Shown here in pieces: positions 23,439-32,868 of a stretch of DNA of 64,000 nt. Below the pieces are notes generated by a model. The model had not been told where the DNA came from and did no database searches. It saw nothing but the letters and a program-made list of their open reading frames with translations. The DNA lies in contig JBMNJZ010000001.1 of the NCBI GenBank assembly GCA_050951925.1, forward strand, positions 372,001-436,000, written 5' to 3'. Numbering within the stretch: the stretch's first letter is position 1; the number at the start of each line of letters is the position of its first letter. This stretch comes from UBA1046 sp012511325. Its GTDB lineage: Bacteria; Bacillota; Clostridia; Saccharofermentanales; DTU023. The translations under genes were made by a program, and so were the position numbers.

Positions 23439-24761
23439 CTAATTGAAAAACTCCCGGATCAGGACTCGATAGGCTTTGTCTTTGCTCATGCCTGAATACA
23501 GATCGGGATGATAGAGGATACGGATAACCGCCCAGTCAATCGGCATCAGATCCTGCACCACATTCCAGTCCTGCTGGAAGATACTATCGGCATAGTCATA
23601 GGAATCGTTCAGCATGCCCAGACCCTGGACGAACTCCTCCAGGATAATATGATTTCTCTCTTCCTGGTTCATCATATCGACCGCAATCGCGGCCTCGGCA
23701 TCAGTAATTTTATGGTTGCCATCCCAGTAGATGGAAACAAAACCCCAGTTATCCTCAACATAGCCGCTGATCACATTGCCCATTTCCTCAAGAGGAACGA
23801 AATAGACCAAATAATTGCCGCCTGAATTAACTATGCTGATGGTCGGCACAACCTTCAGGCTGTTCAGTTCGGAGATAATCCGGTTCAGCGTCGCCAGATC
23901 TTCCTCTGAGGGCGTGCCGCGGACTTCAACTTTAATGGGAATTTCCCATTTGTGGATGAGATTATCGTTAGTATCATTGTATTCGGACTTCAGCGCGATC
24001 TCGCTGAAATAGCTGAAAGCTAAATCGAAGGCTTCGCGCTTAGTGAAATACGCCAGCGAAGCCTGTGCGGCGTGGGAGCTGCCCTTTTCCAGAAGACCGA
24101 CAGCGGGATTGGCATCGATCTCAGCCTGGCTTAGCAGATAACCGTAAGGGTCAGTGGGAAATTCGACAGTCGGCGCCTCCGTGACTTCAGGGGTCGGCTC
24201 GACAGTCGGCTCTTCCGTAGGCGGCGTAGTTTCAATAACTGTTGTAGTGGCTGCTGTCTCAGCCGGAGTTGTGACCGGTGTAGTCACAGCCGGAGCAGTC
24301 GTGACTGCAGTATTGCCTGTAGTTAAAGCTGTTTCCTTGTCCGCCTGCAGATGTTTAAGCAGAAAGACAGCACCGACAACAAGCCCGATAATCAAGAGCG
24401 CAATCAGAGCCAGCGACAGATAGACAGCTGTACTGCGATTCTTAGGAGGCTTTCCGGACGGACGGCTTTGCGGCATCTGATACGGAGGATGTGGATAATG
24501 CCCCTGAGGCGGCGGATAGCTGCGTGGCGGCTGATGCCCCGGTTGTCCCGGATAAGGCTGATCGGGATAAGGCTGCTGCGGATAACTGTGCGACGGTTGC
24601 TGTACCGGCTGTCCTTCCTGCTGACCGGGATAGGATTGATTAGGATAAGGTTGTTGCGGATAGTTGTGCGGTGGCTGTTGCCCCGGCGGACCGGGCTGAC
24701 CCGGCTGTTGCCCGGGATAATTACCCGGTTGCTGATACGGATTTTGCGCATCATTATTCAT
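23439..24761 (-). CDS. DUF2927-like protein with Pro/Gln-rich N-terminus
   Basis: Single-pass membrane protein of 440 residues. Residues 1-112 are a cytosolic Pro/Gln/Tyr-rich region with YPQQPYP-type repeats. A helix spans about 113-136, followed by a Thr/Pro/Glu-rich extracellular linker and a C-terminal domain. The pattern IILEEFVQGLGMLNDSYDYADSIFQ resembles the DUF2927 hallmark, where a helix like this sits in a metzincin-like fold; an HExxH zinc motif is not present. Function unknown. It faces the lipoprotein gene tail to tail. Confidence 0.72.
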   Translation of the reverse strand: MNNDAQNPYQQPGNYPGQQPGQPGPPGQQPPHNYPQQPYPNQSYPGQQEGQPVQQPSHSYPQQPYPDQPYPGQPGHQPPRSYPPPQGHYPHPPYQMPQSRPSGKPPKNRSTAVYLSLALIALLIIGLVVGAVFLLKHLQADKETALTTGNTAVTTAPAVTTPVTTPAETAATTTVIETTPPTEEPTVEPTPEVTEAPTVEFPTDPYGYLLSQAEIDANPAVGLLEKGSSHAAQASLAYFTKREAFDLAFSYFSEIALKSEYNDTNDNLIHKWEIPIKVEVRGTPSEEDLATLNRIISELNSLKVVPTISIVNSGGNYLVYFVPLEEMGNVISGYVEDNWGFVSIYWDGNHKITDAEAAIAVDMMNQEERNHIILEEFVQGLGMLNDSYDYADSIFQQDWNVVQDLMPIDWAVIRILYHPDLYSGMSKDKAYRVLIREFFN

Positions 24762-24877
24762 AGCAATACCTCAATCACGATATTTCAATTAAATCAATTA
24801 TATTATCCCTTAGATTATACCTGATGCGGCAGGGAAAGACAGATTATATCGCCGGCACAAAGCTTTGAAATTATATT

Positions 24878-25504
24878 TTATTGCCGATGTGCCGTCCAGG
24901 ATTGCTCAAGTGAATGTGCCGCCGACAGCAGGACTTCGCGATCATTCCCGGCCAGACCCATACACAAGGTCAAATAATCAGGCAAGGAGCCATCCGACCA
25001 GCAAAGCTCCAAAGCGAAGAAATCCTTTAGAATCAGTGAGATATCATATCCCAGAGCTTCCAGCGAATAACGCAAAGACAGCGGATTGCGGCAGGGCTGA
25101 CCATCAGCTTTGCCACAGGTCTCGCAAAGACTGCAAGTTCCGGCGGAAAGAGCCAGCGCAGCAGGATACTCTCTCTCCAGGCGCAGCATCAGACCCAGAA
25201 TCTCATCTTTCTTTTCTTTTGCAAAGCTATCAAGTAATGCCCGGGCAGCTTGCCCGGGATACTTGTCCTTGCTAGCCTGATCGAAATGAAATTGACATGC
25301 GACCAGAAGAACCTGAGCATAGGGGACCAGATAATCGCTCAGATCCTGCGTGAAATCAGGGCAACTCCAGCGCTGTCCGTAATTGGGGCAAAGGAGACAA
25401 AGCTCACGAAAACGGGGGATATCCCGATAATCCCGATCCAGAACCGGCCGAGGCACAATGCGGAAATATAACCTTCTCTTAGCCAAAGCAACCATCAGGA
25501 ACAT
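24878..25504 (-). CDS. DUF2284 predicted metal-binding protein
   Basis: Cysteine-rich cytosolic protein of 208 residues. The DUF2284 pattern is clear: CLLCPNYGQRWSCPDF near the N-terminus, and CSLCETCGKADGQPCRNPLSLRYSLEALG in the middle. Such clusters suggest metal or Fe-S binding in anaerobes; no reaction is established. It is divergent from the exopolysaccharide operon and separated from it by a 133-bp intergenic promoter region. Confidence 0.85.
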   Translation of the reverse strand: MFLMVALAKRRLYFRIVPRPVLDRDYRDIPRFRELCLLCPNYGQRWSCPDFTQDLSDYLVPYAQVLLVACQFHFDQASKDKYPGQAARALLDSFAKEKKDEILGLMLRLEREYPAALALSAGTCSLCETCGKADGQPCRNPLSLRYSLEALGYDISLILKDFFALELCWSDGSLPDYLTLCMGLAGNDREVLLSAAHSLEQSWTAHRQ

Positions 25505-25637
25505 TCTATCCTATGGCAATGCACATTTGTACCGGCGGCCTCCGGATAGCTTGCTGAGCCATTCGCAAGCTGATATACTTATTGCGGTCATAGCATACTA
25601 TATATTTAGTAGTTAAGTAGATTACTAAGGGGAGTAC

Positions 25638-26330
25638 ATGAAGAAAGAAACGGATCAAACAGTAGAGATATCATTGCTTGATATGCTGTCAAGCTTGAAA
25701 AATCACATTGCGTTGATTATTCTGATTACCTTGCTTTCGGCCGGGATTTTCTGGGCGATCAATAAATTTGTCCTCGTTCCGACTTATGATTCCACAGTGC
25801 AATTCTATATTGAAGCCAGTACTACAGATGAAGATAATCCGAGCTTGGGGCTGCAGGCTGTAAATCTGGCCCAAAGAATTGCCAATACATATATAGAGCT
25901 GATGACAACCAATTCATTTTTGGATTTATTGTCGGCAGAAACAGGATTGGATCTGTCCGCCGCTGAATTAAGGGAAATGATCACCTATAGAAGCATACAA
26001 GACACGGAAATTCTACAGGCCAGTGTGCGTACAACCAGCCCTGAGCTATCATTAGAAATTGCACAGAAAATCGCAAAGACTGCCCCGAAGGCCATGAATG
26101 AAGTCAAAGCGAATGCGACCTTGATAGTCGTTGACCAGCCTCTACTGGCGAAAGAACAGTCAACTCCGAATGTTATGCGCAATACAGCCCTGGGCTTTGT
26201 CCTGGGCTTGTTTTTGGGCTCTGCGCTGGCTGTTCTAAGAGATATATTAGATATTAAACTTAAAACGGAAGAGGATATAACAAAGAATTTCGATATTAAA
26301 ATCATAGGCATCGTGCCCAAAATTAAATAA
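25638..26330 (+). CDS. Wzz-type chain-length determinant / CpsC-like kinase modulator
   Basis: First gene of the exopolysaccharide locus, 230 residues. Two membrane helices (about 23-47 and 183-203) flank an extracellular domain, as in CpsC/YwqC/EpsA proteins that set polymer length and activate the cognate tyrosine kinase. Unlike Gram-negative Wzz, the kinase domain is a separate protein encoded 16 bp downstream. AAGGGGAG precedes the ATG. The promoter probably lies in 25505-25630, where TACTATATAT resembles a -10. Confidence 0.9.
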   Translation: MKKETDQTVEISLLDMLSSLKNHIALIILITLLSAGIFWAINKFVLVPTYDSTVQFYIEASTTDEDNPSLGLQAVNLAQRIANTYIELMTTNSFLDLLSAETGLDLSAAELREMITYRSIQDTEILQASVRTTSPELSLEIAQKIAKTAPKAMNEVKANATLIVVDQPLLAKEQSTPNVMRNTALGFVLGLFLGSALAVLRDILDIKLKTEEDITKNFDIKIIGIVPKIK

Positions 26331-26346
26331 GAGAAAGGTCAGCAGG

Positions 26347-27081
26347 ATGGCTAAGAATAACGGACTTCAACCCAGAGAGCGCGATCCGGCCAGCAGGCAA
26401 AAAATAGAACTCGCTAATAGAAATATAGAACAAGTCAGGGAATATTTTAACAGTGCCAGAATAAATATCGACTATTCGATTATCAAATATGATGGTACGG
26501 GCAAGACCTTCATTGTTACGAGCGGCTTACAAGGCGAAGGCAAGACTTTTTGTTCTGTGAATTTGGCCAGGTCCTTTGGCAGTATTCATGAGAACAAAGT
26601 AATAATTTTAGGTTGTGATTTGCACGCTTCGAAACTGCACCGCTTTTTGAATATTCCGAATAAACCCGGTTTAACAGATTTTCTGTCCAATAAAAATACT
26701 TTCTCGGAATCCTGTATCTATAATCAAAAAGAAAACTTTTATGTGATGCCGAGCGGCACAAGAGTGCCAAACCCTTCGGTATTTCTGTCAGGAAAATTAT
26801 TTCAAAGTTTTCTGAAGAAATTGGGAGAGCAATTTGACTATATCATCATAGATACGCCTCCCGTATTGCAGATAACAGATGCCAGTTCTTTTGCTACACA
26901 TACGGATGGAGTTGTTATCGTGGCAAGGGCATCTCAGTCAACAAAGCCGGCATTGAAATTGACCATTGAAACTTTGGAAAAGGCCCAGGCAACAATTTTA
27001 GGTGTTATACTAAATGATGTTGACTTTACCAAACAGGATTATGGCTACGGCTATGCCTATAATTACAGGTATGGAGAATAA
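26347..27081 (+). CDS. CpsD-type tyrosine-protein kinase
   Basis: Cytosolic BY-kinase of 244 residues that partners the upstream CpsC-like protein. Walker A GEGKTF, a Walker A'-like VIILGCDLHASKLH and Walker B YIIIDTPPV are present. The C-terminus is a tyrosine cluster (YGYGYAYNYRYGE), the usual autophosphorylation tail. Its stop overlaps a possible early start of the phosphatase gene. Together the three proteins form the phosphoregulatory switch of capsule synthesis. Confidence 0.94.
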   Translation: MAKNNGLQPRERDPASRQKIELANRNIEQVREYFNSARINIDYSIIKYDGTGKTFIVTSGLQGEGKTFCSVNLARSFGSIHENKVIILGCDLHASKLHRFLNIPNKPGLTDFLSNKNTFSESCIYNQKENFYVMPSGTRVPNPSVFLSGKLFQSFLKKLGEQFDYIIIDTPPVLQITDASSFATHTDGVVIVARASQSTKPALKLTIETLEKAQATILGVILNDVDFTKQDYGYGYAYNYRYGE

Positions 27082-27115
27082 TAAGATCTATTATTCACAA
27101 AATAGTGATAGAGTG

Positions 27116-27805
27116 ATGAAGCACTTTAGGTTTATTGATTCCCATACGCATATTCTTCCGGGAATGGATGATGGCGCGCAGAATGTCGAAGAATCAGAGC
27201 AGATGATTCTTTCTTTAAGCAAGCAAGGAATTGAGGAAATATTTTTGACACCCCATTACTATTCACATAAAGAATCCGTTGACAATTTTCTCCAAAGAAG
27301 AGAAGAATCTTTCCAAGCGCTAAAATCGACATTATACCGTTCTGGCATGAAATATCGCCTGGGAGCAGAGGTCTATGCCATTCCTGCTATCTTTAATTAT
27401 GCCAACTTAGATAATCTATGTATCGAAGGGACAGATCTACTCCTGCTGGAGATGTCGTCCCCGAAGTCAGAGCCGGAACATGAATTGAATTTAATTGCAG
27501 AAATATATTCCAGATATCCGATCAAAATCGTTCTAGCCCATATTGACCGCTATCCTTTTATGCTAAAACAAAAGGTATTTAAGCAATTTACGCAATTAGA
27601 TGTTTATATGCAACTCAACTTAAATTTTTTAGATGCAGGTTTTTTGACAAAACAGAGGTGCTTAAAATATCTTAAGCAAGGACACATACAGTTTTTAGGC
27701 ACCGACTGCCATCGCATAACAGGCAAGCGCAGTCCGGAAGTAGAAAAGTACAGATCACAGCTGAAAGCAAAGCTAACGGAAGAAGAACTTAATGATATAT
27801 ATTAA
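27116..27805 (+). CDS. CpsB/YwqE-type tyrosine-protein phosphatase
   Basis: PHP-fold manganese-dependent phosphatase of about 229 residues, opposing the upstream kinase. Metal ligands are visible in FIDSHTHILPGMDDGA, in LTPHYYSH, in LAHIDRY and in FLGTDCHRI. Starts at 27071 (overlapping the kinase stop) and 27116 are both possible and neither has a strong ribosome site. 27116 is preferred because it gives the short N-terminus usual for the family. Confidence 0.92.
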   Translation: MKHFRFIDSHTHILPGMDDGAQNVEESEQMILSLSKQGIEEIFLTPHYYSHKESVDNFLQRREESFQALKSTLYRSGMKYRLGAEVYAIPAIFNYANLDNLCIEGTDLLLLEMSSPKSEPEHELNLIAEIYSRYPIKIVLAHIDRYPFMLKQKVFKQFTQLDVYMQLNLNFLDAGFLTKQRCLKYLKQGHIQFLGTDCHRITGKRSPEVEKYRSQLKAKLTEEELNDIY

Positions 27806-27953
27806 AAGAGAAAAACAGCCGACTGCATTAGAAAAAAGATTCACCAACATTAAACACCAAAAATATCTAACATGTGAATTATGGACTTATTGTTACAAAA
27901 GATTGCGTAATTTAACGGATGATAATAGGAGCTTTGTTGCGTAGGAATTGGGT

Positions 27954-28652
27954 ATGAACGAGATAAAAGAAGCACCAAACAGGGAGACTGTTTCTGTAAC
28001 GTATACTTACAGTGACTATGTGAACATGTCCCATAATCATATCAACTATAAAAAAAGACCAGGAATATATAAGTACGTTAAACGAACCATGGATTTCCTA
28101 CTGGCATCTGTTGCATTAATTATTCTACTTCCAATATTAATATTAATTGCTATTATTATTGTAATTGATGATCCAAAGGGCAAACCCGTGTTCCGTCAGG
28201 TTCGAATAGGCTACCAGGGTAAGCCATTTAACATATTTAAATTTCGTACTATGTTTGCCTATGTACCAGCCAACCTGCCTACCAAGTCTATAGATAATTC
28301 GGATATGTTGGTGACACGAGTTGGCAAAGCATTGCGGAAATACAGTCTTGATGAGCTACCTCAGTTGATAAATGTAGTACTTGGCAGTATGTCACTTGTT
28401 GGTCCCAGACCTCTTATACCAGAAGAGGTGGAAATGCACGAGGTTAGGCGAAAAGGTGGCGCATACAGTGTACTGCCAGGTATGACCGGTTTGTCACAAA
28501 TTAGCGGACGAGATAAAATTCTAGATGATAACAAGGCTTATCTAGATAATTTGTATGCTAGAAATGTTAATTTCCGACAAGATTTTAAAATTCTACTAGC
28601 TACGATACCTAAGGTTCTTTGTGCGGACGGATCTTATGATATAAGGAAATAA
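27954..28652 (+). CDS. Undecaprenyl-phosphate sugar-1-phosphate transferase (priming)
   Basis: Membrane enzyme that loads the first sugar-phosphate on undecaprenyl phosphate, 232 residues. One long hydrophobic segment (FLLASVALIILLPILILIAIIIVID) precedes the catalytic domain with FRQVRIGYQGKPFNIFKFRTM, LRKYSLDELPQL and SLVGPRP. Only the catalytic half of WbaP-like proteins is present. The sugar (galactose, glucose or a HexNAc) cannot be read from sequence. AGGA precedes the ATG; GC content falls from here on, marking the variable part of the locus. Confidence 0.92.
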   Translation: MNEIKEAPNRETVSVTYTYSDYVNMSHNHINYKKRPGIYKYVKRTMDFLLASVALIILLPILILIAIIIVIDDPKGKPVFRQVRIGYQGKPFNIFKFRTMFAYVPANLPTKSIDNSDMLVTRVGKALRKYSLDELPQLINVVLGSMSLVGPRPLIPEEVEMHEVRRKGGAYSVLPGMTGLSQISGRDKILDDNKAYLDNLYARNVNFRQDFKILLATIPKVLCADGSYDIRK

Positions 28653-28713
28653 TCAAAGTTCTCTATTACACTATCACGTTGTAATTGGTGTAAATATGAA
28701 AGGATTATGTTCA

Positions 28714-30045
28714 ATGGATGATAAAAATATGAATTGTGCTGCTTGTAGACCTAACATCTGGATTATCAACCACTATGCCTCTGATATGTATGAAAATCTC
28801 GAGGGAAGACACTATTCTTTCGCTGAAAAGCTAATACAGGAAAGATACAAAGTTAATATTATTTGTGCAAGCACTATTCATAATTCTGAAAATATAGTTG
28901 AAACGGGTAAGGAAGGCTTTACTGTCAAAATGGCAGGCGATATACCTTTTGTTTTTGTTAAGTCAGCTCCATATAAGACAAATTCTTTTGATAGAATTTG
29001 GAACATGTTTACATTTGCGCGTAATTTAGTAAAATTGAAAAAAAAGCTACTATTGTTGATTGGTAAACCTGACCTCATAATTGCTTCATCTCCTCAACCG
29101 CTTGCCTGTAAGGTAGGACTGAAATTAGGCAGACAATTAAGAACTCCCGTGGTAGTGGAGATTCGTGACCTCTGGCCGGAGGCCATATTTGTTTTGGGAA
29201 AAGTTAAATCAAATAGTTTATTAGGTCGAATGCTAACTGCTGGTGAACACCATATCTACAAAAACGCTAACGCCATTATCTTTACAAAAGAAGGAGATGT
29301 AGACTACATAAAGGAGAAAAAATGGGACGCAGACCAAGGAGGTGATATCGATTTGAATAAGTGCTTTTATATCAACAATGGTGTTCATCTCGCTCGTTTT
29401 GATCAGCAAGCTTGGGGAAATAGCTTTGAAGATGAAGATCTTGATGATGACCTATTCAGAGTTATTTATACTGGCTCAATTCGAGAAGTTAATAATGTTG
29501 GGCAAATACTTGATTGCGCTGTCTTGCTTAAGAACAACCCCCAAATACGATTTCTTATATATGGCAACGGCAACCAACTTGAATCTCTAAAGAAACGAGT
29601 TAAAGATCAGCAACTCTGTAATGTAGTATTGAAAGGCTTTGTGGAGCGAAAGTATATTCCATTCGTACTGAGTCATTCTTCTGTAAATTTACTCAATTAT
29701 AGTCAGAGCAAGTATAATTGGTCGCGAGGAAATAGTTCAAGAAAATTGTTTGAGTATATGGCAAGCGGAAAACCGATTATATCTACAGTGAAAATGGGAT
29801 ATTCCCTAATTAAGAGATATAGTTGTGGAGTTGAATTGAATGAATATACCCCTGATAAGCTTGCAGAGGCTGTAATGACTCTTTATCATGCAAAAAACGA
29901 AGATTATCTTGAAATGTGTGATAATGCGCGCAAGGCTGCTTCCGATTTTGATTTTAATGTTTTGTCAAAGAAGTTAATTAATGTGATAAATTATGTGTTG
30001 GGAAATAATGATTATGAAAAAGGGGAAATAGAATTTAAGCTATGA
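28714..30045 (+). CDS. Glycosyltransferase family 4 (WbuB-like)
   Basis: Cytosolic GT-B glycosyltransferase of 443 residues acting in repeat-unit assembly. The N-terminus (NIWIINHYASDMYENLEGRH) and the C-terminal nucleotide-sugar region (VIYTGSIREVNNVGQIL and RKLFEYMASGKPII) are typical of the WbuB-like subgroup. ATG 28714 is preferred with AAAGGA 9 bp upstream; an in-frame ATG at 28696 overlaps that site. Its stop overlaps the next start (ATGA). Donor and acceptor unknown. Confidence 0.88.
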   Translation: MDDKNMNCAACRPNIWIINHYASDMYENLEGRHYSFAEKLIQERYKVNIICASTIHNSENIVETGKEGFTVKMAGDIPFVFVKSAPYKTNSFDRIWNMFTFARNLVKLKKKLLLLIGKPDLIIASSPQPLACKVGLKLGRQLRTPVVVEIRDLWPEAIFVLGKVKSNSLLGRMLTAGEHHIYKNANAIIFTKEGDVDYIKEKKWDADQGGDIDLNKCFYINNGVHLARFDQQAWGNSFEDEDLDDDLFRVIYTGSIREVNNVGQILDCAVLLKNNPQIRFLIYGNGNQLESLKKRVKDQQLCNVVLKGFVERKYIPFVLSHSSVNLLNYSQSKYNWSRGNSSRKLFEYMASGKPIISTVKMGYSLIKRYSCGVELNEYTPDKLAEAVMTLYHAKNEDYLEMCDNARKAASDFDFNVLSKKLINVINYVLGNNDYEKGEIEFKL

Positions 30046-31271
30046 TTAATATTATTGGTTTAGGTTACATTGGTTTACCAACCGCGTTGATGTTTGCCAC
30101 TCATGGAGTTAAAGTAGTTGGCACAGATTGTAATGAACGGTTGATACAACAACTCAATGCAGGACATATTTCTTTCAAAGAAGAGGGTATTATAGATCTT
30201 TTAGATAGTGCGTTTAAGGAAGGGATCCGTTTTACAACTGAATATCAAAAAGCAGATGTTTATATTATTGCCGTGCCTACACCATATGATAAGAAATCGA
30301 AAAAAATTGATCCTACATACATAATAGGTGCTCTAGAATCTATTATGTCAATTTGTCCGAAAGGTGCAATTATTGTAATTGAGTCTACAGTTTCTCCCGG
30401 CACTATAGATCGTTTCATAAGGCCTGTTGTGGGAAAGAGTAGATATAAGTTAGGTGTGGATATTCACATTGTGCATGCACCTGAACGCATAATCCCTGGG
30501 AATATGGTTCACGAATTAATATTTAATTCGAGAACTATCGGCGCAGATGAACTATTCGTTGCAGAGAGAATAAAACTCCTATACTCTTCTTTTTGTAAGG
30601 GAGAAATTGTTATAACTGATATTAGAACGGCGGAGATGACAAAAGTTGTTGAAAATACATATAGAGATGTAAATATTGCTTTTGCGAATGAATTAGCTAA
30701 GATATGCAGAAGTGATAATATGGATGTTTATGAAATAATCCGGATTGCTAATAAGCATCCGAGAGTTAGTATAATGTCACCTGGGCCGGGAGTTGGAGGT
30801 CATTGCATACCTGTGGATCCCTGGTTTTTGGTCGGGGATTACCCCAGTCTAGTAAATGTCATTCTTGCTGCTCGAAACGTTAATGACTCTATGCCAGAGT
30901 TTATTCTTGAACGAATGATAGATATTATGAAAATACATGGAATTGAGGATGTGAGGCGAGTAGGGTTATATGGGTTAACGTACAAAGAGAATGTAGATGA
31001 CACACGTGAAAGTCCAACGTTGCAATTATTAGATCAAATGGAACACAATTTAGCTAGTTGCATTAAGGTTTATGATCCATTTGTTAAAGAGAACATTATT
31101 GAAAATCAATATCATGAATTTGATACTTTTATAGAAGATATTGATCTAGTCGTGGTAATGGTTGGGCACGCGAATATATATAGTCATGCTGAAAAGCTGA
31201 AGGATAAAATTGTTTTTGACACAAGAAACAGTCTGTCTGATGGTGCCGCGAAGAAGATTTATAGATTGTGA
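30042..31271 (+). CDS. wecC: UDP-N-acetylmannosaminuronate dehydrogenase-like
   Basis: NAD-dependent nucleotide-sugar 6-dehydrogenase of 409 residues. Rossmann motif INIIGLGYIGLPTALMFA opens the protein; the catalytic cysteine is in GPGVGGHCIPVDPW. The immediate neighbour is a UDP-GlcNAc 2-epimerase, so conversion of UDP-ManNAc to UDP-ManNAcA is the best reading. A second, different dehydrogenase (wbpA-like) is at 50326-51639. Translationally coupled to the preceding glycosyltransferase. Confidence 0.88.
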   Translation: MINIIGLGYIGLPTALMFATHGVKVVGTDCNERLIQQLNAGHISFKEEGIIDLLDSAFKEGIRFTTEYQKADVYIIAVPTPYDKKSKKIDPTYIIGALESIMSICPKGAIIVIESTVSPGTIDRFIRPVVGKSRYKLGVDIHIVHAPERIIPGNMVHELIFNSRTIGADELFVAERIKLLYSSFCKGEIVITDIRTAEMTKVVENTYRDVNIAFANELAKICRSDNMDVYEIIRIANKHPRVSIMSPGPGVGGHCIPVDPWFLVGDYPSLVNVILAARNVNDSMPEFILERMIDIMKIHGIEDVRRVGLYGLTYKENVDDTRESPTLQLLDQMEHNLASCIKVYDPFVKENIIENQYHEFDTFIEDIDLVVVMVGHANIYSHAEKLKDKIVFDTRNSLSDGAAKKIYRL

Positions 31272-31402
31272 AGAAATACTAAAAAGACATTATAAACTAC
31301 AAATAATTGCGTTTGAGATGTATTAGTATTATTAAGGGTTTGACATGTTTAAGTAACATTAATTTTAGTTTTTTGACGATAAGAATTAATTGTGTATAGG
31401 GA

Positions 31403-32509
31403 ATGAAGACGAAAACAATTCTAGTTATATTTGGAACTAGGCCAGAAGCAATAAAAATGTGTCCACTAATAAAGGAGCTTAGGACAAGACAAGGGATAAA
31501 GACAATTGTTTGTGTCACGGGACAGCACAGACAAATGCTTGATCAAGTGCTGAAAACTTTTGATGTGATACCTGAGTATGATCTTTCAATCATGAAGAAC
31601 CAGCAGAACCTTTTCGATATAACGTGCAATATACTAATTGATATTAAAAAGGTATTGGTGGATGTAAAGCCAGACATTGTTTTAGTGCATGGAGATACCA
31701 GTACTACTTTCGTAGCGGCTTTGGCGAGTTTCTATCTACAAATACCAGTCGGGCATGTAGAGGCTGGTTTGCGAACATATGATATCTATTCCCCTTACCC
31801 TGAGGAATTTAACAGACAGGCTGTTAGTATTATTAGCAGATATGATTTTGTGCCTACCGAAAAATCTCGCGATAACCTTTTGGCTGAAGGGAAAGATGGC
31901 TCACATATCTATGTAACTGGTAATACTGCTATTGATGCGCTTAAGACAACAATTTTAAAGAATTATCGGCATCCTGCACTTGATTGGGTAAGCGATAGCC
32001 GTTTAATCCTTATCACAGCTCATCGACGAGAGAATCTTGGAGCCCCAATGCGTCAAATGTTTCGAGCAATACGCAGAATCGTCTCTGAGCATTCGGATGT
32101 CAAGGCCATCTATCCGATACACATGAATCCATCGGTGCGTAAGGCAGCTCAAGCAGGACTTTCCGGTATGGATAGGATTCGCATCATTGAACCCATGGAT
32201 GTGGTTGACTTTCATAACTTCATGGCTCGTTCATATCTGATTATTACCGATTCAGGCGGCATTCAAGAAGAGGCGCCATCTCTAGGTAAACCTGTGCTAG
32301 TGATGAGGGATAAAACAGAGAGGCCGGAAGGAATTGAAGCAGGAACCCTCAAACTTGTCGGGACGGAAGAAAGTATCATTTATCAGGCGTTATACGAATT
32401 GCTAAATAATCAGAGTGTTTATCGCGAAATGAGTGAAGCTAGCAACCCGTATGGCGATGGACAAGCAAGCATACGCATAGCTGATATACTTTGCACTGAG
32501 TTGGGTTGA
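31403..32509 (+). CDS. wecB: UDP-N-acetylglucosamine 2-epimerase (non-hydrolysing)
   Basis: Converts UDP-GlcNAc to UDP-ManNAc, 368 residues as usual. Hallmarks are FGTRPEAIKMCPLI at the N-terminus, HVEAGLRT in the middle and TDSGGIQEEAPSLGKPVLV with RPEG near the C-terminus. With the upstream dehydrogenase it supplies UDP-ManNAcA. A decayed related epimerase lies in the other half of the locus (46391-47490). Confidence 0.94.
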   Translation: MKTKTILVIFGTRPEAIKMCPLIKELRTRQGIKTIVCVTGQHRQMLDQVLKTFDVIPEYDLSIMKNQQNLFDITCNILIDIKKVLVDVKPDIVLVHGDTSTTFVAALASFYLQIPVGHVEAGLRTYDIYSPYPEEFNRQAVSIISRYDFVPTEKSRDNLLAEGKDGSHIYVTGNTAIDALKTTILKNYRHPALDWVSDSRLILITAHRRENLGAPMRQMFRAIRRIVSEHSDVKAIYPIHMNPSVRKAAQAGLSGMDRIRIIEPMDVVDFHNFMARSYLIITDSGGIQEEAPSLGKPVLVMRDKTERPEGIEAGTLKLVGTEESIIYQALYELLNNQSVYREMSEASNPYGDGQASIRIADILCTELG

Positions 32510-32539
32510 TTTATTTGTATTTGGCAAGATGAAATATCT

Positions 32540-32582
32540 CCTTTTTGACCAGAAATAATCCCTCACTTTCTGACCAAAAAGG
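32540..32582 (+). repeat. Imperfect inverted repeat after wecB
   Basis: CCTTTTTGACCAGAAA (32540-32555) faces TTTCTGACCAAAAAGG (32567-32582): 14 of 16 positions pair around an 11-nt loop. It lies 30 bp after wecB and may end or attenuate transcription, though no U-run follows. Confidence 0.5.
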
Positions 32583-32705
32583 AATTCTACTGCCAGTACA
32601 TTAACTAAAAACGACAATTTACATTAGAAATGGGAGTCTAAAGTTGAGAACATTATTTGACAGTTCCATGCTGAAATGTTGTGAAGAACCAGCGCCATAA
32701 TCTAG

Positions 32706-32846
32706 AACACCTTCTTTGTAGATGCTGACCTCGAGGTCGTAATGGTAAAGCACAACGAGATGAAAGATAATCCGTATGGGCTGTCAAGAGAATTTGTTCT
32801 GGATTACCACAACATCCGCGATCTGCCAAGAGTGTATCGTTTCTGA
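32706..32846 (+). pseudogene. C-terminal remnant of a nucleotide-sugar dehydrogenase
   Basis: From 32706, just after an in-frame TAG, one frame reads FVDADLEVVMVKHNEMKDN and ends in VLDYHNIRDLPRVYRF with a stop at 32844-32846. This matches the end of WecC-like dehydrogenases (VVVMVKHNEI, then VLDxxNI). The rest of such a gene is absent. The fragment lies between wecB and the heparinase-like gene and marks an old recombination junction. The surrounding gap (32510-32868) contains no other gene. Confidence 0.6.
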
Positions 32847-32868
32847 AAATGAGAGGAGACAATAAGTA